Positions 17,228-25,514 of a DNA stretch of 54,619 bases are shown here, one piece after another; within the stretch, counting starts at the first letter, position 1, and each line of letters starts with the position of its first letter. This stretch comes from Bacteroidaceae bacterium (GTDB lineage: Bacteria > Bacteroidota > Bacteroidia > Bacteroidales > Bacteroidaceae). The notes below the pieces were generated by a model. The model saw only the letters and a list, made by a program, of their open reading frames with translations. It searched no databases and was not told the DNA's origin. The position numbers and the translations under genes are program-made. The stretch spans positions 1-54,619 of the forward strand of contig JAFTEV010000004.1 in assembly GCA_017453465.1 (NCBI GenBank). Direction: 5' to 3'.

Positions 17228-18544
17228 CTAAGCCCGCTCCAGCTGGGCATACCTTGAAGTCTTCTTCGGATTCCACGGGTCTTTGTAGGAAGAGAAGAAG
17301 AAGAGTTCCTTGGTGTGGGCTATGAGACGCACAATGCGCATGAAGTAGCCCGTGTAGAGCGAAGTCAGCGGCAGGAAACGAATGAGGAAGAACTCTTCGC
17401 GCTTACGCTCCGTCACGGCCATAATCACGGTAAAGGCAATCAGCGAAAAGCCGAAACGCAGGAGGAAGTCGAGCAGCATGACCTCGAAGATGTGCTCGCT
17501 GAAGGTCCACATGAGGTTGACGAAGTAGAAGAGCCAAATGTAGTTGAAGACGCAGTCGTAGATGATGCTCTCCATGTTGGAGGCAAAGTTGGAGAAGTTC
17601 CAGTTGCGCTGCGGCAGCAGAATGTCGCGGTGCTTGCGCACACGGAAGCGGATGAGTGACTTGGACCAGCGCAGACGTTGCTTGAAGAGCTTGGTCCACT
17701 TGGTCGGCACGCTGGTGAGGCAGACTGCGTCCTCTGCGAATGCCACTTTGTAACCTGCCTTGCGTATTTTCTGTGTGATGTCGCCGTCGAGGCCTGGGCC
17801 AATGTCCCAGTAGCCCACCTTCTTCAGGGTCTCCACATCGAAGGCTCCGAAGGCTCCCGATATGATGTGCAGAATGCCCAGCTTGGCTGTCACCATGCGC
17901 CCCACCATGATGGTCTTGAGGTACTCCACGGCCTGCATGGAGGAGCAGATGGTCTCCTTGTAGTTGCGCACCTTCACCGTGCCGCCCACGCCCTTCACCT
18001 GCGAGTCGAGATAGAAGGGCAGGAGTATCTTCTCTATGGCATCGCGGTCGAGCGAAGAGTCGGCATCGAGGTGGACAATGTATTTGCCACGGGCGTAGTA
18101 GGCTCCGTAGTTGGCTGCGCTGGCTTTGCCGCCACGGACATTGCAGCGCAGGAAGCGGTCGATGTAGCCATGACGCTCCAATTCGGTGCCTATGAGCGGG
18201 GTCATATCGTCGGAACCGTCGTCCACAACAATGATTTCGTAGTTGTGGTAGGTCTGTTCGGCCAGGGATTTCACCAGCTTGTAGATGTTCTTGCCTTCGT
18301 TCTTGCCCGGAACCAGAATGGTTATCAGCGGGTTTTCCTTAAAGAGACGGAAACGGGCGTAGAACACTTTCTTGTTTTCGCGCTTGTAGGTCAGCACGTG
18401 CCACACCACAACGATGATTTCGAGCAGATAGTATCGAGGAAACTCAATACAGAAGAGAAACCAGTATGTGTTGAAGATACTGGAGAAGGACAGGTGTTGC
18501 AACCATGTCACAAAAGTCTCTAAGCTGTCGAAAATAAAGTTCAT
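17228..18544 (-). CDS. Processive family 2 glycosyltransferase (polysaccharide synthase)
   Basis: A 438-residue inner-membrane synthase. A hydrophobic segment (about 25-50) precedes the cytosolic GT-A domain, and further hydrophobic segments (about 325-405) follow it. All marks of a processive beta-synthase are present: VDDGS at 107-111, the DxD in LDADS at 159-163, an Asp pair in GLDGD at 251-255 where cellulose synthases have TED, and QRLRW at 289-293. Enzymes with this set (cellulose, hyaluronan, Alg8 and BgsA types) polymerise and translocate one polysaccharide chain. The product here is unknown; the dehydrogenase gene suggests an acidic unit. No PilZ domain is present, so cyclic-di-GMP control, if any, is not through this chain. 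Confidence 0.88.
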   Translation of the reverse strand: MNFIFDSLETFVTWLQHLSFSSIFNTYWFLFCIEFPRYYLLEIIVVVWHVLTYKRENKKVFYARFRLFKENPLITILVPGKNEGKNIYKLVKSLAEQTYHNYEIIVVDDGSDDMTPLIGTELERHGYIDRFLRCNVRGGKASAANYGAYYARGKYIVHLDADSSLDRDAIEKILLPFYLDSQVKGVGGTVKVRNYKETICSSMQAVEYLKTIMVGRMVTAKLGILHIISGAFGAFDVETLKKVGYWDIGPGLDGDITQKIRKAGYKVAFAEDAVCLTSVPTKWTKLFKQRLRWSKSLIRFRVRKHRDILLPQRNWNFSNFASNMESIIYDCVFNYIWLFYFVNLMWTFSEHIFEVMLLDFLLRFGFSLIAFTVIMAVTERKREEFFLIRFLPLTSLYTGYFMRIVRLIAHTKELFFFSSYKDPWNPKKTSRYAQLERA

Positions 18545-18564
18545 CTGGACGGGGTTGCGTGCGG

Positions 18565-20238
18565 TTATTTCATGAGAAGAATGAAGATGGCAAGGATGAT
18601 GGCTACGATGGTGAGTGCCGCAAGGAGGATGTAGAGCACGTTGAACTTGCGCTGCTGGGGCACTTCGGGCTGTGGCTTTGGCTCAGGAAGCGGGACTTCG
18701 TTGCTGACCCGCAGTTCTTCTGCTGTGGGGGCATGGTAGAATTCATCGACCGTGCCATCATCGCGCAGGGGTGCGGATGTGTCGTCTGTGGCATTGGGGT
18801 TGATGGCTTCGGGATTGTAGTCCACTGCGTCGTCGGGAGTAGCCGTCACAAACTGTAGGTCGTTAAGGAACTGGTCGATGTTGGAGCCGTCGCCTTCGAG
18901 CTTCATGTATGTGTAGCAGATTTGTTCGCCCGGCTTGAGGACGTAGGCCGCTGCACGGATGGCCTCGGAGAGCAGTATCTGGAAGTCGAGAATGGCTTGT
19001 TCCTGATCGCCCTTGTAGTCGGTGACGATGTCGTTGATATAGGTAATGTTGTTGGCCGCAGAGACTTTGTTGTTGGGGAAGTATTTGCAAATCTGTGCCA
19101 GCAGTTCGGCGCGATTGGCCACTGTAGCGGCTGTGGCATCGAGAATCCAGATTTTGCCGACCAGAACGTCTCCTGCAATGCGGCCTGTGAACTTCTGTTC
19201 GGCCAAAAGACGGATGCGGTTGACGAAGCGGTCAAATTCGAGGAAGTTGTCGTAGAACTCGGTGTAGATGGAGAAGCCTATGTTGAGCGACGTGATGGCA
19301 ATGACTCCTTCCTTTGTGATTTCATAGATGTTGCAGTTCTGCGGAACGAGGGACTTCACGTCGGACGTGGTGTGGCAGTTGGAGCATACGGCTTGCATCT
19401 TGGCCTGCAAGAAGGAGTTGCCGCAGGAGTCACAGGTGAAGACGGTGGCCGGACGGTCGTAATCCACGCCGATGTGGTGCAGCATCTGGTGACACTTGGG
19501 GCAGCGCAGCTGTCCGCCAAAGTTGTAGGTGTGTTCGGGTGTGATGTTGGCACAGCGGAAGTGGTGAATGACCTCTTCGCTCTGTATCATGGAGTTGCCA
19601 CACTTGGGGCAGCTCTCGATGTAGAGTAGGTGGGAGTGCAGGCACTTAGGGCAGAGGTAGATGCGATTGACGAACTGGGTGGAGCGGATGTAGCCTTTCT
19701 CCAGCATGGACTGTATGAAGACAAAGAGTTCGCCCAGTGTGTACCAGCCCAGCTTGTAGAACACATTGATGATGGGGACTACATAGCCCGTGGCAGAAGT
19801 GTTGTCAAGTTCCAGGTCGAGCTTGAGGTGGTCCCGAATGATGAGAAAGCGGAAAAGGCGGACGAAGAACTGGTTGGCAGAGACTATCTTGTCTTCGATG
19901 GAGGTGAGCTTGAGTTCACTGCGACGGTTGATGATGTCTTCTACCTTGTTGAGTGCACCCACGTCGTTCCAATCATCAAAATAGCCGTCAATCAGGTCGG
20001 CATACTCGCCCATCTTGCCTTCGAGCGAGCGGGAGACGAAGAAGGGTTTGTAGCAGCACTTGACGGATGTGACGGGGTTGATGGTGTTCAGTATGTTCTG
20101 GGTCATATCGACCGAGTCATTGAGAATGAACACTGCATCGAAGATATATTCGGGAAAGTCAGGCGACTCCTCAAGTGGGAACGGACTGTCTAACAAGAGT
20201 ATTTTACGCTCGTGCTCGTTGTTCTGTATGGTAATCAT
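18565..20238 (-). CDS. Tail-anchored zinc-ribbon protein with degenerate receiver-like N-terminus (TackOD1-like)
   Basis: A 557-residue protein not confidently assigned. Residues 10-100 look like a degenerate receiver: KILLLDS, FDAVFILND and a KP in CCYKPFF, but no clear acidic pocket. Residues 196-288 hold five CxxC pairs (196/199, 210/213, 246/249, 269/272, 285/288), a multi-zinc-ribbon module. It may belong to the TackOD1 output-domain group found beside signalling domains, but this is from memory of its style. A mixed alpha/beta region spans about 300-450, then a Pro/Asp-rich linker, then a single C-terminal membrane helix (533-555), so the bulk faces the cytosol. It lies 3 bases after the adaptor gene and 20 bases before the synthase. 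Probable role: cytosolic regulator or scaffold of the synthase. Confidence 0.55.
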   Translation of the reverse strand: MITIQNNEHERKILLLDSPFPLEESPDFPEYIFDAVFILNDSVDMTQNILNTINPVTSVKCCYKPFFVSRSLEGKMGEYADLIDGYFDDWNDVGALNKVEDIINRRSELKLTSIEDKIVSANQFFVRLFRFLIIRDHLKLDLELDNTSATGYVVPIINVFYKLGWYTLGELFVFIQSMLEKGYIRSTQFVNRIYLCPKCLHSHLLYIESCPKCGNSMIQSEEVIHHFRCANITPEHTYNFGGQLRCPKCHQMLHHIGVDYDRPATVFTCDSCGNSFLQAKMQAVCSNCHTTSDVKSLVPQNCNIYEITKEGVIAITSLNIGFSIYTEFYDNFLEFDRFVNRIRLLAEQKFTGRIAGDVLVGKIWILDATAATVANRAELLAQICKYFPNNKVSAANNITYINDIVTDYKGDQEQAILDFQILLSEAIRAAAYVLKPGEQICYTYMKLEGDGSNIDQFLNDLQFVTATPDDAVDYNPEAINPNATDDTSAPLRDDGTVDEFYHAPTAEELRVSNEVPLPEPKPQPEVPQQRKFNVLYILLAALTIVAIILAIFILLMK

Positions 20239-20241
20239 GGG

Positions 20242-21471
20242 TTAATAATTGTGGTCTTTGGTCAGTTCCTTGAATTTGGTAGTATCTACAGGAACAAGAA
20301 TCTGGTCTTCTTTTACTTCAAATATGCGACGTGGGTCATACTGAATGGTGTCGGGCTGTGAGAAGAGTCCATTGAAAATGCCGCCGAAAGAGTTGTAGAA
20401 TGTGTCGTACAGCACATTGTTGGCCACCCTGACCCGCACGGGCACGTGGTCGTTGAGCACCCAGAAGGGGATGTACTGCCCTGCATCGAATGTGAAGAGT
20501 GCGATGACAGCGTCGATGTCATGGCTGAAGTTGCTGATCAGATGCTTTGGGATGTCCTCAACACGGAGTCCCAACAGCGACAGGTGTGCATAGAAGGTGA
20601 GGTCGTCGTTGACAATGACCTCGATGCGCTTGTTGTTGTTGATGTACTTCACTTGGTTGGCTGGGATGTAGGCCATCACGCCGAGGTGAGAAGCCTTGTA
20701 GTCGGTGTGCTGCAAGTCCATTACGTTCTCCTTCTCGAAGACCACCGTGTTCTTGGCCACCTTGATGTCTGTGACGATGGCTTCTTCGGGCGCACAGCAA
20801 TACTGTATCACACCGGCCTCGTAGCGGTTCTGTCCTGGTGAATAGGGCAGGTGGTTGTGGCCGTAACCCGAATTGACAATGTAGCGAGAGGAGTTGCCTG
20901 CCATGCTTTCGTAGATTTGAATCTTGCGCTGCTGTTCCAACAGTTTCTCGCGACACTCGTTGAGTTCAGCTTCGATGGCCATGCGCTTGGAGTTGTCGGT
21001 GAGACCATAGAAGATGTCGTTCTTTTCGCTCTTCAGGCGTTTCGTCAGTTCGTTGATTCGGGTCTGCAACACAGGAATCTCCTGCCGCGCAAGGGCTGCC
21101 TGAAGTTTCAGGTTGGCATGGTCAAGGATGATGGATGGGACAGCGTTGACATTGAACTGGCCTAACAGGTTGTCGAGAAGCACGTAGGAATAGAGTGTGT
21201 CGCCAGGCTGAACAATGTCGCCCACATTCTTGTAGATGTCGAGCACATACAAATCATCAATGGCACGCAGGTTGTTTTGGTCGAGCTTCACATAGCCATC
21301 ATAATAGGTGTAAACCACTCTGCGATAGGCAAAGACAAACAAAATAATCAGAATGGCGGTAAAAACAATGGCATAGATTGTTTGCTGTTTGGCGAGTTTC
21401 TTGTTCTGATAGTTCAGAAACTCGTTCATATCTTGTTCTTGAGGCTGTGAGTTATAGCTGAAGTTGTTCAT
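20242..21471 (-). CDS. HlyD-like membrane-fusion/adaptor protein
   Basis: A 409-residue inner-membrane protein: a short cytosolic N-terminus, one membrane helix (about 32-49), then a periplasmic part. An early barrel-sandwich strand set (VLDIYKNVGDIVQPGDTLYSY, near residue 75-95) is followed by a coiled-coil hairpin (about 120-195), then the second half of the barrel and beta-domains (from about 225). This is the layout of HlyD/EmrA adaptors and of the BgsB/Alg44-type partner of GT2 synthases. It overlaps the upstream TolC-like gene by 4 bases, indicating translational coupling. It would bridge the synthase to the outer-membrane protein. The hairpin is short compared with drug-efflux adaptors. 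Confidence 0.72.
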   Translation of the reverse strand: MNNFSYNSQPQEQDMNEFLNYQNKKLAKQQTIYAIVFTAILIILFVFAYRRVVYTYYDGYVKLDQNNLRAIDDLYVLDIYKNVGDIVQPGDTLYSYVLLDNLLGQFNVNAVPSIILDHANLKLQAALARQEIPVLQTRINELTKRLKSEKNDIFYGLTDNSKRMAIEAELNECREKLLEQQRKIQIYESMAGNSSRYIVNSGYGHNHLPYSPGQNRYEAGVIQYCCAPEEAIVTDIKVAKNTVVFEKENVMDLQHTDYKASHLGVMAYIPANQVKYINNNKRIEVIVNDDLTFYAHLSLLGLRVEDIPKHLISNFSHDIDAVIALFTFDAGQYIPFWVLNDHVPVRVRVANNVLYDTFYNSFGGIFNGLFSQPDTIQYDPRRIFEVKEDQILVPVDTTKFKELTKDHNY

Positions 21472-22853
21472 TTGACAGGTGTTTCAATGATGAGTGTCTG
21501 CAAATTGTTGTAACTCGTCGTTTTCTGAATATCAAGAAGCGCAAGGCTGCGACTGAGCATCAACTTATACATGCGCTCCATGCTTTTAAGGTATTCGTTG
21601 TATTCCTCCAGACGAATGATGTAATTGTAGCCCTTGGGCTGTTTCAAGTAGGCATTCTTACGCAGTTCCACATATTTGCCCAACTGTTCTATGTGGAATG
21701 CTTCTGTGCGGATAGCCCTGTTTAACCGCTCCACGCGGTCGAGACGAAGACGGCAATAAGACTTCATGTCTTCATCCAGAGACTGGCGGCTTTCCCGAAT
21801 GATTTGTTTTTCGGTTTCGATGGCACGACGTTTTGCCCCCGATTCGTCGTAAAGCGGGAAGGTGAAGCGCACGCCCAAATCAATGTTGGAAGACGGAGAA
21901 ACCAGCTTGCGCAAGTACATGGAACCGCGTAAGAACGGGGTCAGGCGCATGGTCTGCCCATAGTTGGTGAGCTTCTTTTCCTTATCGAGCAACTGCTCCT
22001 GCACATAGCTGGCACGAAGGTCGGGGTTGTAGCGTTGCACTTCTTCAAAAAGGCGGACAGAGTCAATGGTTATGATGGTAGGGCGAAGGGCGTAGAGGGG
22101 TTCGTTGGCAATGTCTTTCAAATCGAATGTCTGTGCAAGCGTGTATTCCAGCTCCATCTTGTCGTTGATGTTCTCAAGCAGTTTGTCGTTGCTGATTTTA
22201 TCTTGCTCCAGCATGTACTGGTATGCCTGATTCAGAATATCTACATTCTGCAATTCGTTATACAGCACAATGGCGATGTAGTAGTTGTACTCCATCGTCA
22301 GCAGATTCTCCGCAGCCTCATAGATGGCCTTGTTCTTGTCCTTGCTCTGCTTGATGTATTCCAGCTCGTTGGCAAGTTGAATCCGTGCCAGCTCAGACTT
22401 ACGCTGATAGAATGCGCTGTTGAAGAAGTTCCAGCCCAGTTCTGCTTGAAACTTGGCCACGTATGCCGAATACTGGTCGTCATCGTCGTGGGAAATGACC
22501 AACGCCTGATCCAATCGTCCGTATGCCTGTCCCGTCACTTCCAGTCCAGTGCGGCGTTTGAAGGCTTTTGCCTCCTGCGCTCCTTTGGCACGATAGAGCG
22601 AATCAAGAGCAGCATCGGGCAACAAGACATCTTCGCCCAAAGTCAAGTTGGGGCTTGCAACAGAAACGCTGTGCTGCAACAACTTGTCCATTTGTTCAAA
22701 ACGCTGGTCAAACTGCCTCAACACATCTTCATTCTTGAGATTCTCATAAACAAGCATCTTGACGGGCACATGGGCTGTGTCGTCCTGTGCATTGGCTGCA
22801 CAAAAAAAGAAAAATAAAGAAGGAAGAATGAAGAACCTGAGCTTCTCTGCCAT
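21468..22853 (-). CDS. TolC-family outer-membrane channel protein
   Basis: A 461-residue exported protein. The signal peptide ends at CAANAQ near residue 23. The mature part has the two long helical arms typical of TolC/OEP proteins (heptad-rich stretches at about 150-270 and 310-450), each following strand-like segments such as DLGVRFTFPLYDESGAKRR near residue 335. It would form the trimeric outer-membrane exit duct. Most synthase-dependent systems use AlgE/BcsC-type barrels with TPR partners, so a TolC duct paired with a HlyD adaptor is notable. The start lies 88 bases after the surface lipoprotein gene, with a strong hairpin in between. Confidence 0.78.
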   Translation of the reverse strand: MAEKLRFFILPSLFFFFCAANAQDDTAHVPVKMLVYENLKNEDVLRQFDQRFEQMDKLLQHSVSVASPNLTLGEDVLLPDAALDSLYRAKGAQEAKAFKRRTGLEVTGQAYGRLDQALVISHDDDDQYSAYVAKFQAELGWNFFNSAFYQRKSELARIQLANELEYIKQSKDKNKAIYEAAENLLTMEYNYYIAIVLYNELQNVDILNQAYQYMLEQDKISNDKLLENINDKMELEYTLAQTFDLKDIANEPLYALRPTIITIDSVRLFEEVQRYNPDLRASYVQEQLLDKEKKLTNYGQTMRLTPFLRGSMYLRKLVSPSSNIDLGVRFTFPLYDESGAKRRAIETEKQIIRESRQSLDEDMKSYCRLRLDRVERLNRAIRTEAFHIEQLGKYVELRKNAYLKQPKGYNYIIRLEEYNEYLKSMERMYKLMLSRSLALLDIQKTTSYNNLQTLIIETPVK

Positions 22854-22880
22854 AGGTATCAGAAAGGTATAGAATGTAAC

Positions 22881-22926
22881 GACACCGTGGGAATGTCATC
22901 AAAAAGTGATGCATTCCCACAGTGTC
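22881..22926 (-). promoter_or_regulatory. 46-base hairpin between lipoprotein and TolC-like genes
   Basis: GACAC, GTGGGAATG and CATCA (22881-22902) pair with TGATG, CATTCCCAC and GTGTC (22908-22926) around an AAAAG loop, with one mismatch and one bulged T. No T-run follows on either strand, so it is not a typical terminator. It may stabilise the upstream message or mark a processing site, giving unequal expression within the operon. Confidence 0.8.
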
Positions 22927-22941
22927 ATAAGATTGATTTTC

Positions 22942-25356
22942 TTATTGGAAAAGTTCTGCAAGGTCATAAATCTGAAGACCATACATACCGTATGCAACGT
23001 AAGCCTTCTTGCCTGTAACTTTCACGAAGTTAGAAGACTGCTTGGTAGCGTCAGTTTCGTCAATCAGCGTAGCATAGCGTGCATTGCCAATGCCGAAGTA
23101 GCCATAACGCTTCACGGTCTTGTTATAGACAACGCCATTGTCTTCGTAGGTCTCAGTCTGTGACAGAACTGCCAGACCAGACCCCGTAGCAATGTAGATG
23201 TACTTATCGTCGGCATCAACGCCGTTGGCAGACTTCTTTGAACCACCTACACGGTTGCCGTTGTAGTCATACACATCAAAGCCATTTGCACCACGGCAAA
23301 CATAAATCTTGTTGCCGTCACCAATGCAGACGTTCTTACCATCTGTTGGAGTGATTGCACCAACGTTGAACGACTTCACGTGAATCATGTCCTGAGTGTA
23401 GAGAGAAACAGTGCCGTTTGCAACATCGTTGAGCGTGATGATATATGTACCGTCATTATAGATGTACTTGCCGTAGAATGATTCGCCATCTACAATGGCC
23501 TTCTTCTCCTGGTTGCTGTAGTCAGTAAGACCGAACTTGTTGATAGCACCATTGGTTGAGCCAGAGATAGTCAGCAGTTCGCCATTGTTGATGATGCAGC
23601 AGTTGGCCGAAGAACCAGTCAGGTTGACACGGATGTTCTTGCTGGCAAAGTTTGCCTCGTCAATTGTGCCGTCGATGTTCAGAGCAACTTCGTGGAGAGC
23701 AGCACCCACCTTGTTGCTTGTAGAAGGCAGATAGAGCTTGCCGTCATAGTAAACAACGTGGTTATACTTGTGCTCGTTCTGAATCAAAGTCTGGTCGAAG
23801 AGGTAAGTAGAAGGATCGCCATAGTTGTTGGTGTTGATGACATCAATAATGCCACCCCAGTCAGCAAGACCGTCAACAGAGACGCTTGAACCATCAGCGT
23901 TGGTCACATACATGTTCGTGCCATGAGCATGGTCAGCCTCGCCATCATTACCGATGTTTGAGTGCCATGACAGATAGAGCTCACCGTTAGGACCGAAGTC
24001 GAGAGCTGTAGCAGAATACTTGTGTACAGGAGGAGTTACAATTACGATAGGAGTATTGTAGTTGTAGCCAGGAGCACATTCTGTCGGAGCCATCGAGAAG
24101 TTTGCCAACTCTTCGTCTGCAATATACACACCTGGCTGCACAGTGATGTTCGACTTAGCCAGTTCGTTTGCCAGTTCGTGGTCATTGCCAACGAAGTAGA
24201 ACTTCTCAGCATCCAGAGCAAAAGCAGAGCCAGAAGCAGCATTCTCAACACGGAAAGAATTCAGAACCTGAGTTACGCCATTACCCTCGTTGTTGGCAAT
24301 GATGTTAGCCTTCACAACAGCCTTGGCGTTCTCGCCTTCCAGAATGACAACGGCATTGTTGCTGTTGTTCTCGTCCTTGTAAGTGCCAGCCACCTCAATC
24401 ATGCTGCCGTCAGCAAGGTGAATCTTGCTGGTTGCGCAAGCATAAACATTGCCAGCAGAGAGGTAGTTGATCCAAGCCTCCGACTCGTTGGAATTGATGT
24501 TGAACAGCCCCGGAGTGAACACCTGGCAGCCAGCAGCAAACTTCGTGTAAGCCTCCAGCGAAATGTTTGGAGCCTCTACTCTACCCTGCACAACCAGTGT
24601 CTGCTGTACGAGCAGGTCTGTGTTAAGAATCAAGTCGCCAGCAACGTAGCACTTAGCATCCTTCTCAATCCAGAAGTTCTTGCAGTGAACGTCACCACCG
24701 ATATAGATATTAGCGCGATTGGCACGGAAGTCAATATCATCGCCCAAGTCCAAGTCACCGTAGTTATACAGTGCACCTGTAGCCTGGTCAATGTAAAGTT
24801 CCTTCTTGGCATTGCTGCAGTTCAATTCACCATAATTGTAGATGTTGAACTGAACAGGAAGATCAGTATTATAATTCAAAGTACCTCCAGGCAAAACGTA
24901 AATTTTAGCAGGAACTTGACCGCTGCCTGTCCAAGCAGAAGTGCCCCAGTGGTTACCCAAGTCCAGTGTACCCTGAACATAAAATTCATCACCATTAAGA
25001 CCCAGGTTACTACCATCGTATGTCACGCCAGCAGGAATGAAATATTTAGTGTTTGACTGTATTTCCCAGCCATTCACACCAGCCATACTCTTGGCATCAG
25101 AAGGAACAGCGGGAGCCTCAGCCATGCTTGAAGTCACGCCCAACAAATTGATAACAGAAGAAGAAACGGCACGAGTGCCCATTGTTTCGAGGTCGTTGAA
25201 GTTTACGATACGATTTGCATCGCTCTTCACAAATGCAAAATCAGAAGAAGACGTAAGGTTTGCCTGTGCAGCACCATTGTTGTCAGACAAGCCGTCATCG
25301 GTAGAACACGCTGCCATCATAAGGGCGGCAGCACCGAATAACCAAAATTTTTTCAT
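22942..25356 (-). CDS. Large surface lipoprotein with beta-helix-like and beta-propeller-like regions
   Basis: An 804-residue lipoprotein. The ATG at 25356 gives MKKFWLFGAAALMMAAC with the lipobox Cys at residue 17. The following STDDGLSD is acidic, like the export signal that places Bacteroidota lipoproteins on the cell surface. Residues about 100-320 are short repeats rich in YxYGxLxxxN-like turns (NYGELNCSN, NYGDLDLGD, IYIGGDVHC), suggesting a beta-helix. Residues about 440-800 look like propeller blades ending with GLQIYDLAELF. No enzyme motif was seen. Codons are more AT-rich than in neighbours, as in highly expressed genes. As first gene of the operon it may bind or organise the exported polymer; this is inference. 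Confidence 0.7.
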   Translation of the reverse strand: MKKFWLFGAAALMMAACSTDDGLSDNNGAAQANLTSSSDFAFVKSDANRIVNFNDLETMGTRAVSSSVINLLGVTSSMAEAPAVPSDAKSMAGVNGWEIQSNTKYFIPAGVTYDGSNLGLNGDEFYVQGTLDLGNHWGTSAWTGSGQVPAKIYVLPGGTLNYNTDLPVQFNIYNYGELNCSNAKKELYIDQATGALYNYGDLDLGDDIDFRANRANIYIGGDVHCKNFWIEKDAKCYVAGDLILNTDLLVQQTLVVQGRVEAPNISLEAYTKFAAGCQVFTPGLFNINSNESEAWINYLSAGNVYACATSKIHLADGSMIEVAGTYKDENNSNNAVVILEGENAKAVVKANIIANNEGNGVTQVLNSFRVENAASGSAFALDAEKFYFVGNDHELANELAKSNITVQPGVYIADEELANFSMAPTECAPGYNYNTPIVIVTPPVHKYSATALDFGPNGELYLSWHSNIGNDGEADHAHGTNMYVTNADGSSVSVDGLADWGGIIDVINTNNYGDPSTYLFDQTLIQNEHKYNHVVYYDGKLYLPSTSNKVGAALHEVALNIDGTIDEANFASKNIRVNLTGSSANCCIINNGELLTISGSTNGAINKFGLTDYSNQEKKAIVDGESFYGKYIYNDGTYIITLNDVANGTVSLYTQDMIHVKSFNVGAITPTDGKNVCIGDGNKIYVCRGANGFDVYDYNGNRVGGSKKSANGVDADDKYIYIATGSGLAVLSQTETYEDNGVVYNKTVKRYGYFGIGNARYATLIDETDATKQSSNFVKVTGKKAYVAYGMYGLQIYDLAELFQ

Positions 25357-25400
25357 ACTCAAATACATTTATTAAGTTCAACTTACATATTATTTCGCGG

Positions 25401-25408
25401 CAAAGGTA
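25401..25408 (-). promoter_or_regulatory. Promoter -7 box of the exopolysaccharide operon
   Basis: The minus strand reads TACCTTTG followed by CCGCG. Transcription would start about 40 bases before the lipoprotein ATG. It is the only clear -7 box found for the seven-gene run. Confidence 0.7.
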
Positions 25409-25514
25409 GCACTTCTTCTCAAATAATAAGGTATTACACTTGAATAAAAGCACAAAAAAAGTTAAAAAAGGTAACTTTTTACACCAAATTTCCTTCTTTT
25501 TGAGCAAAAGCGGA

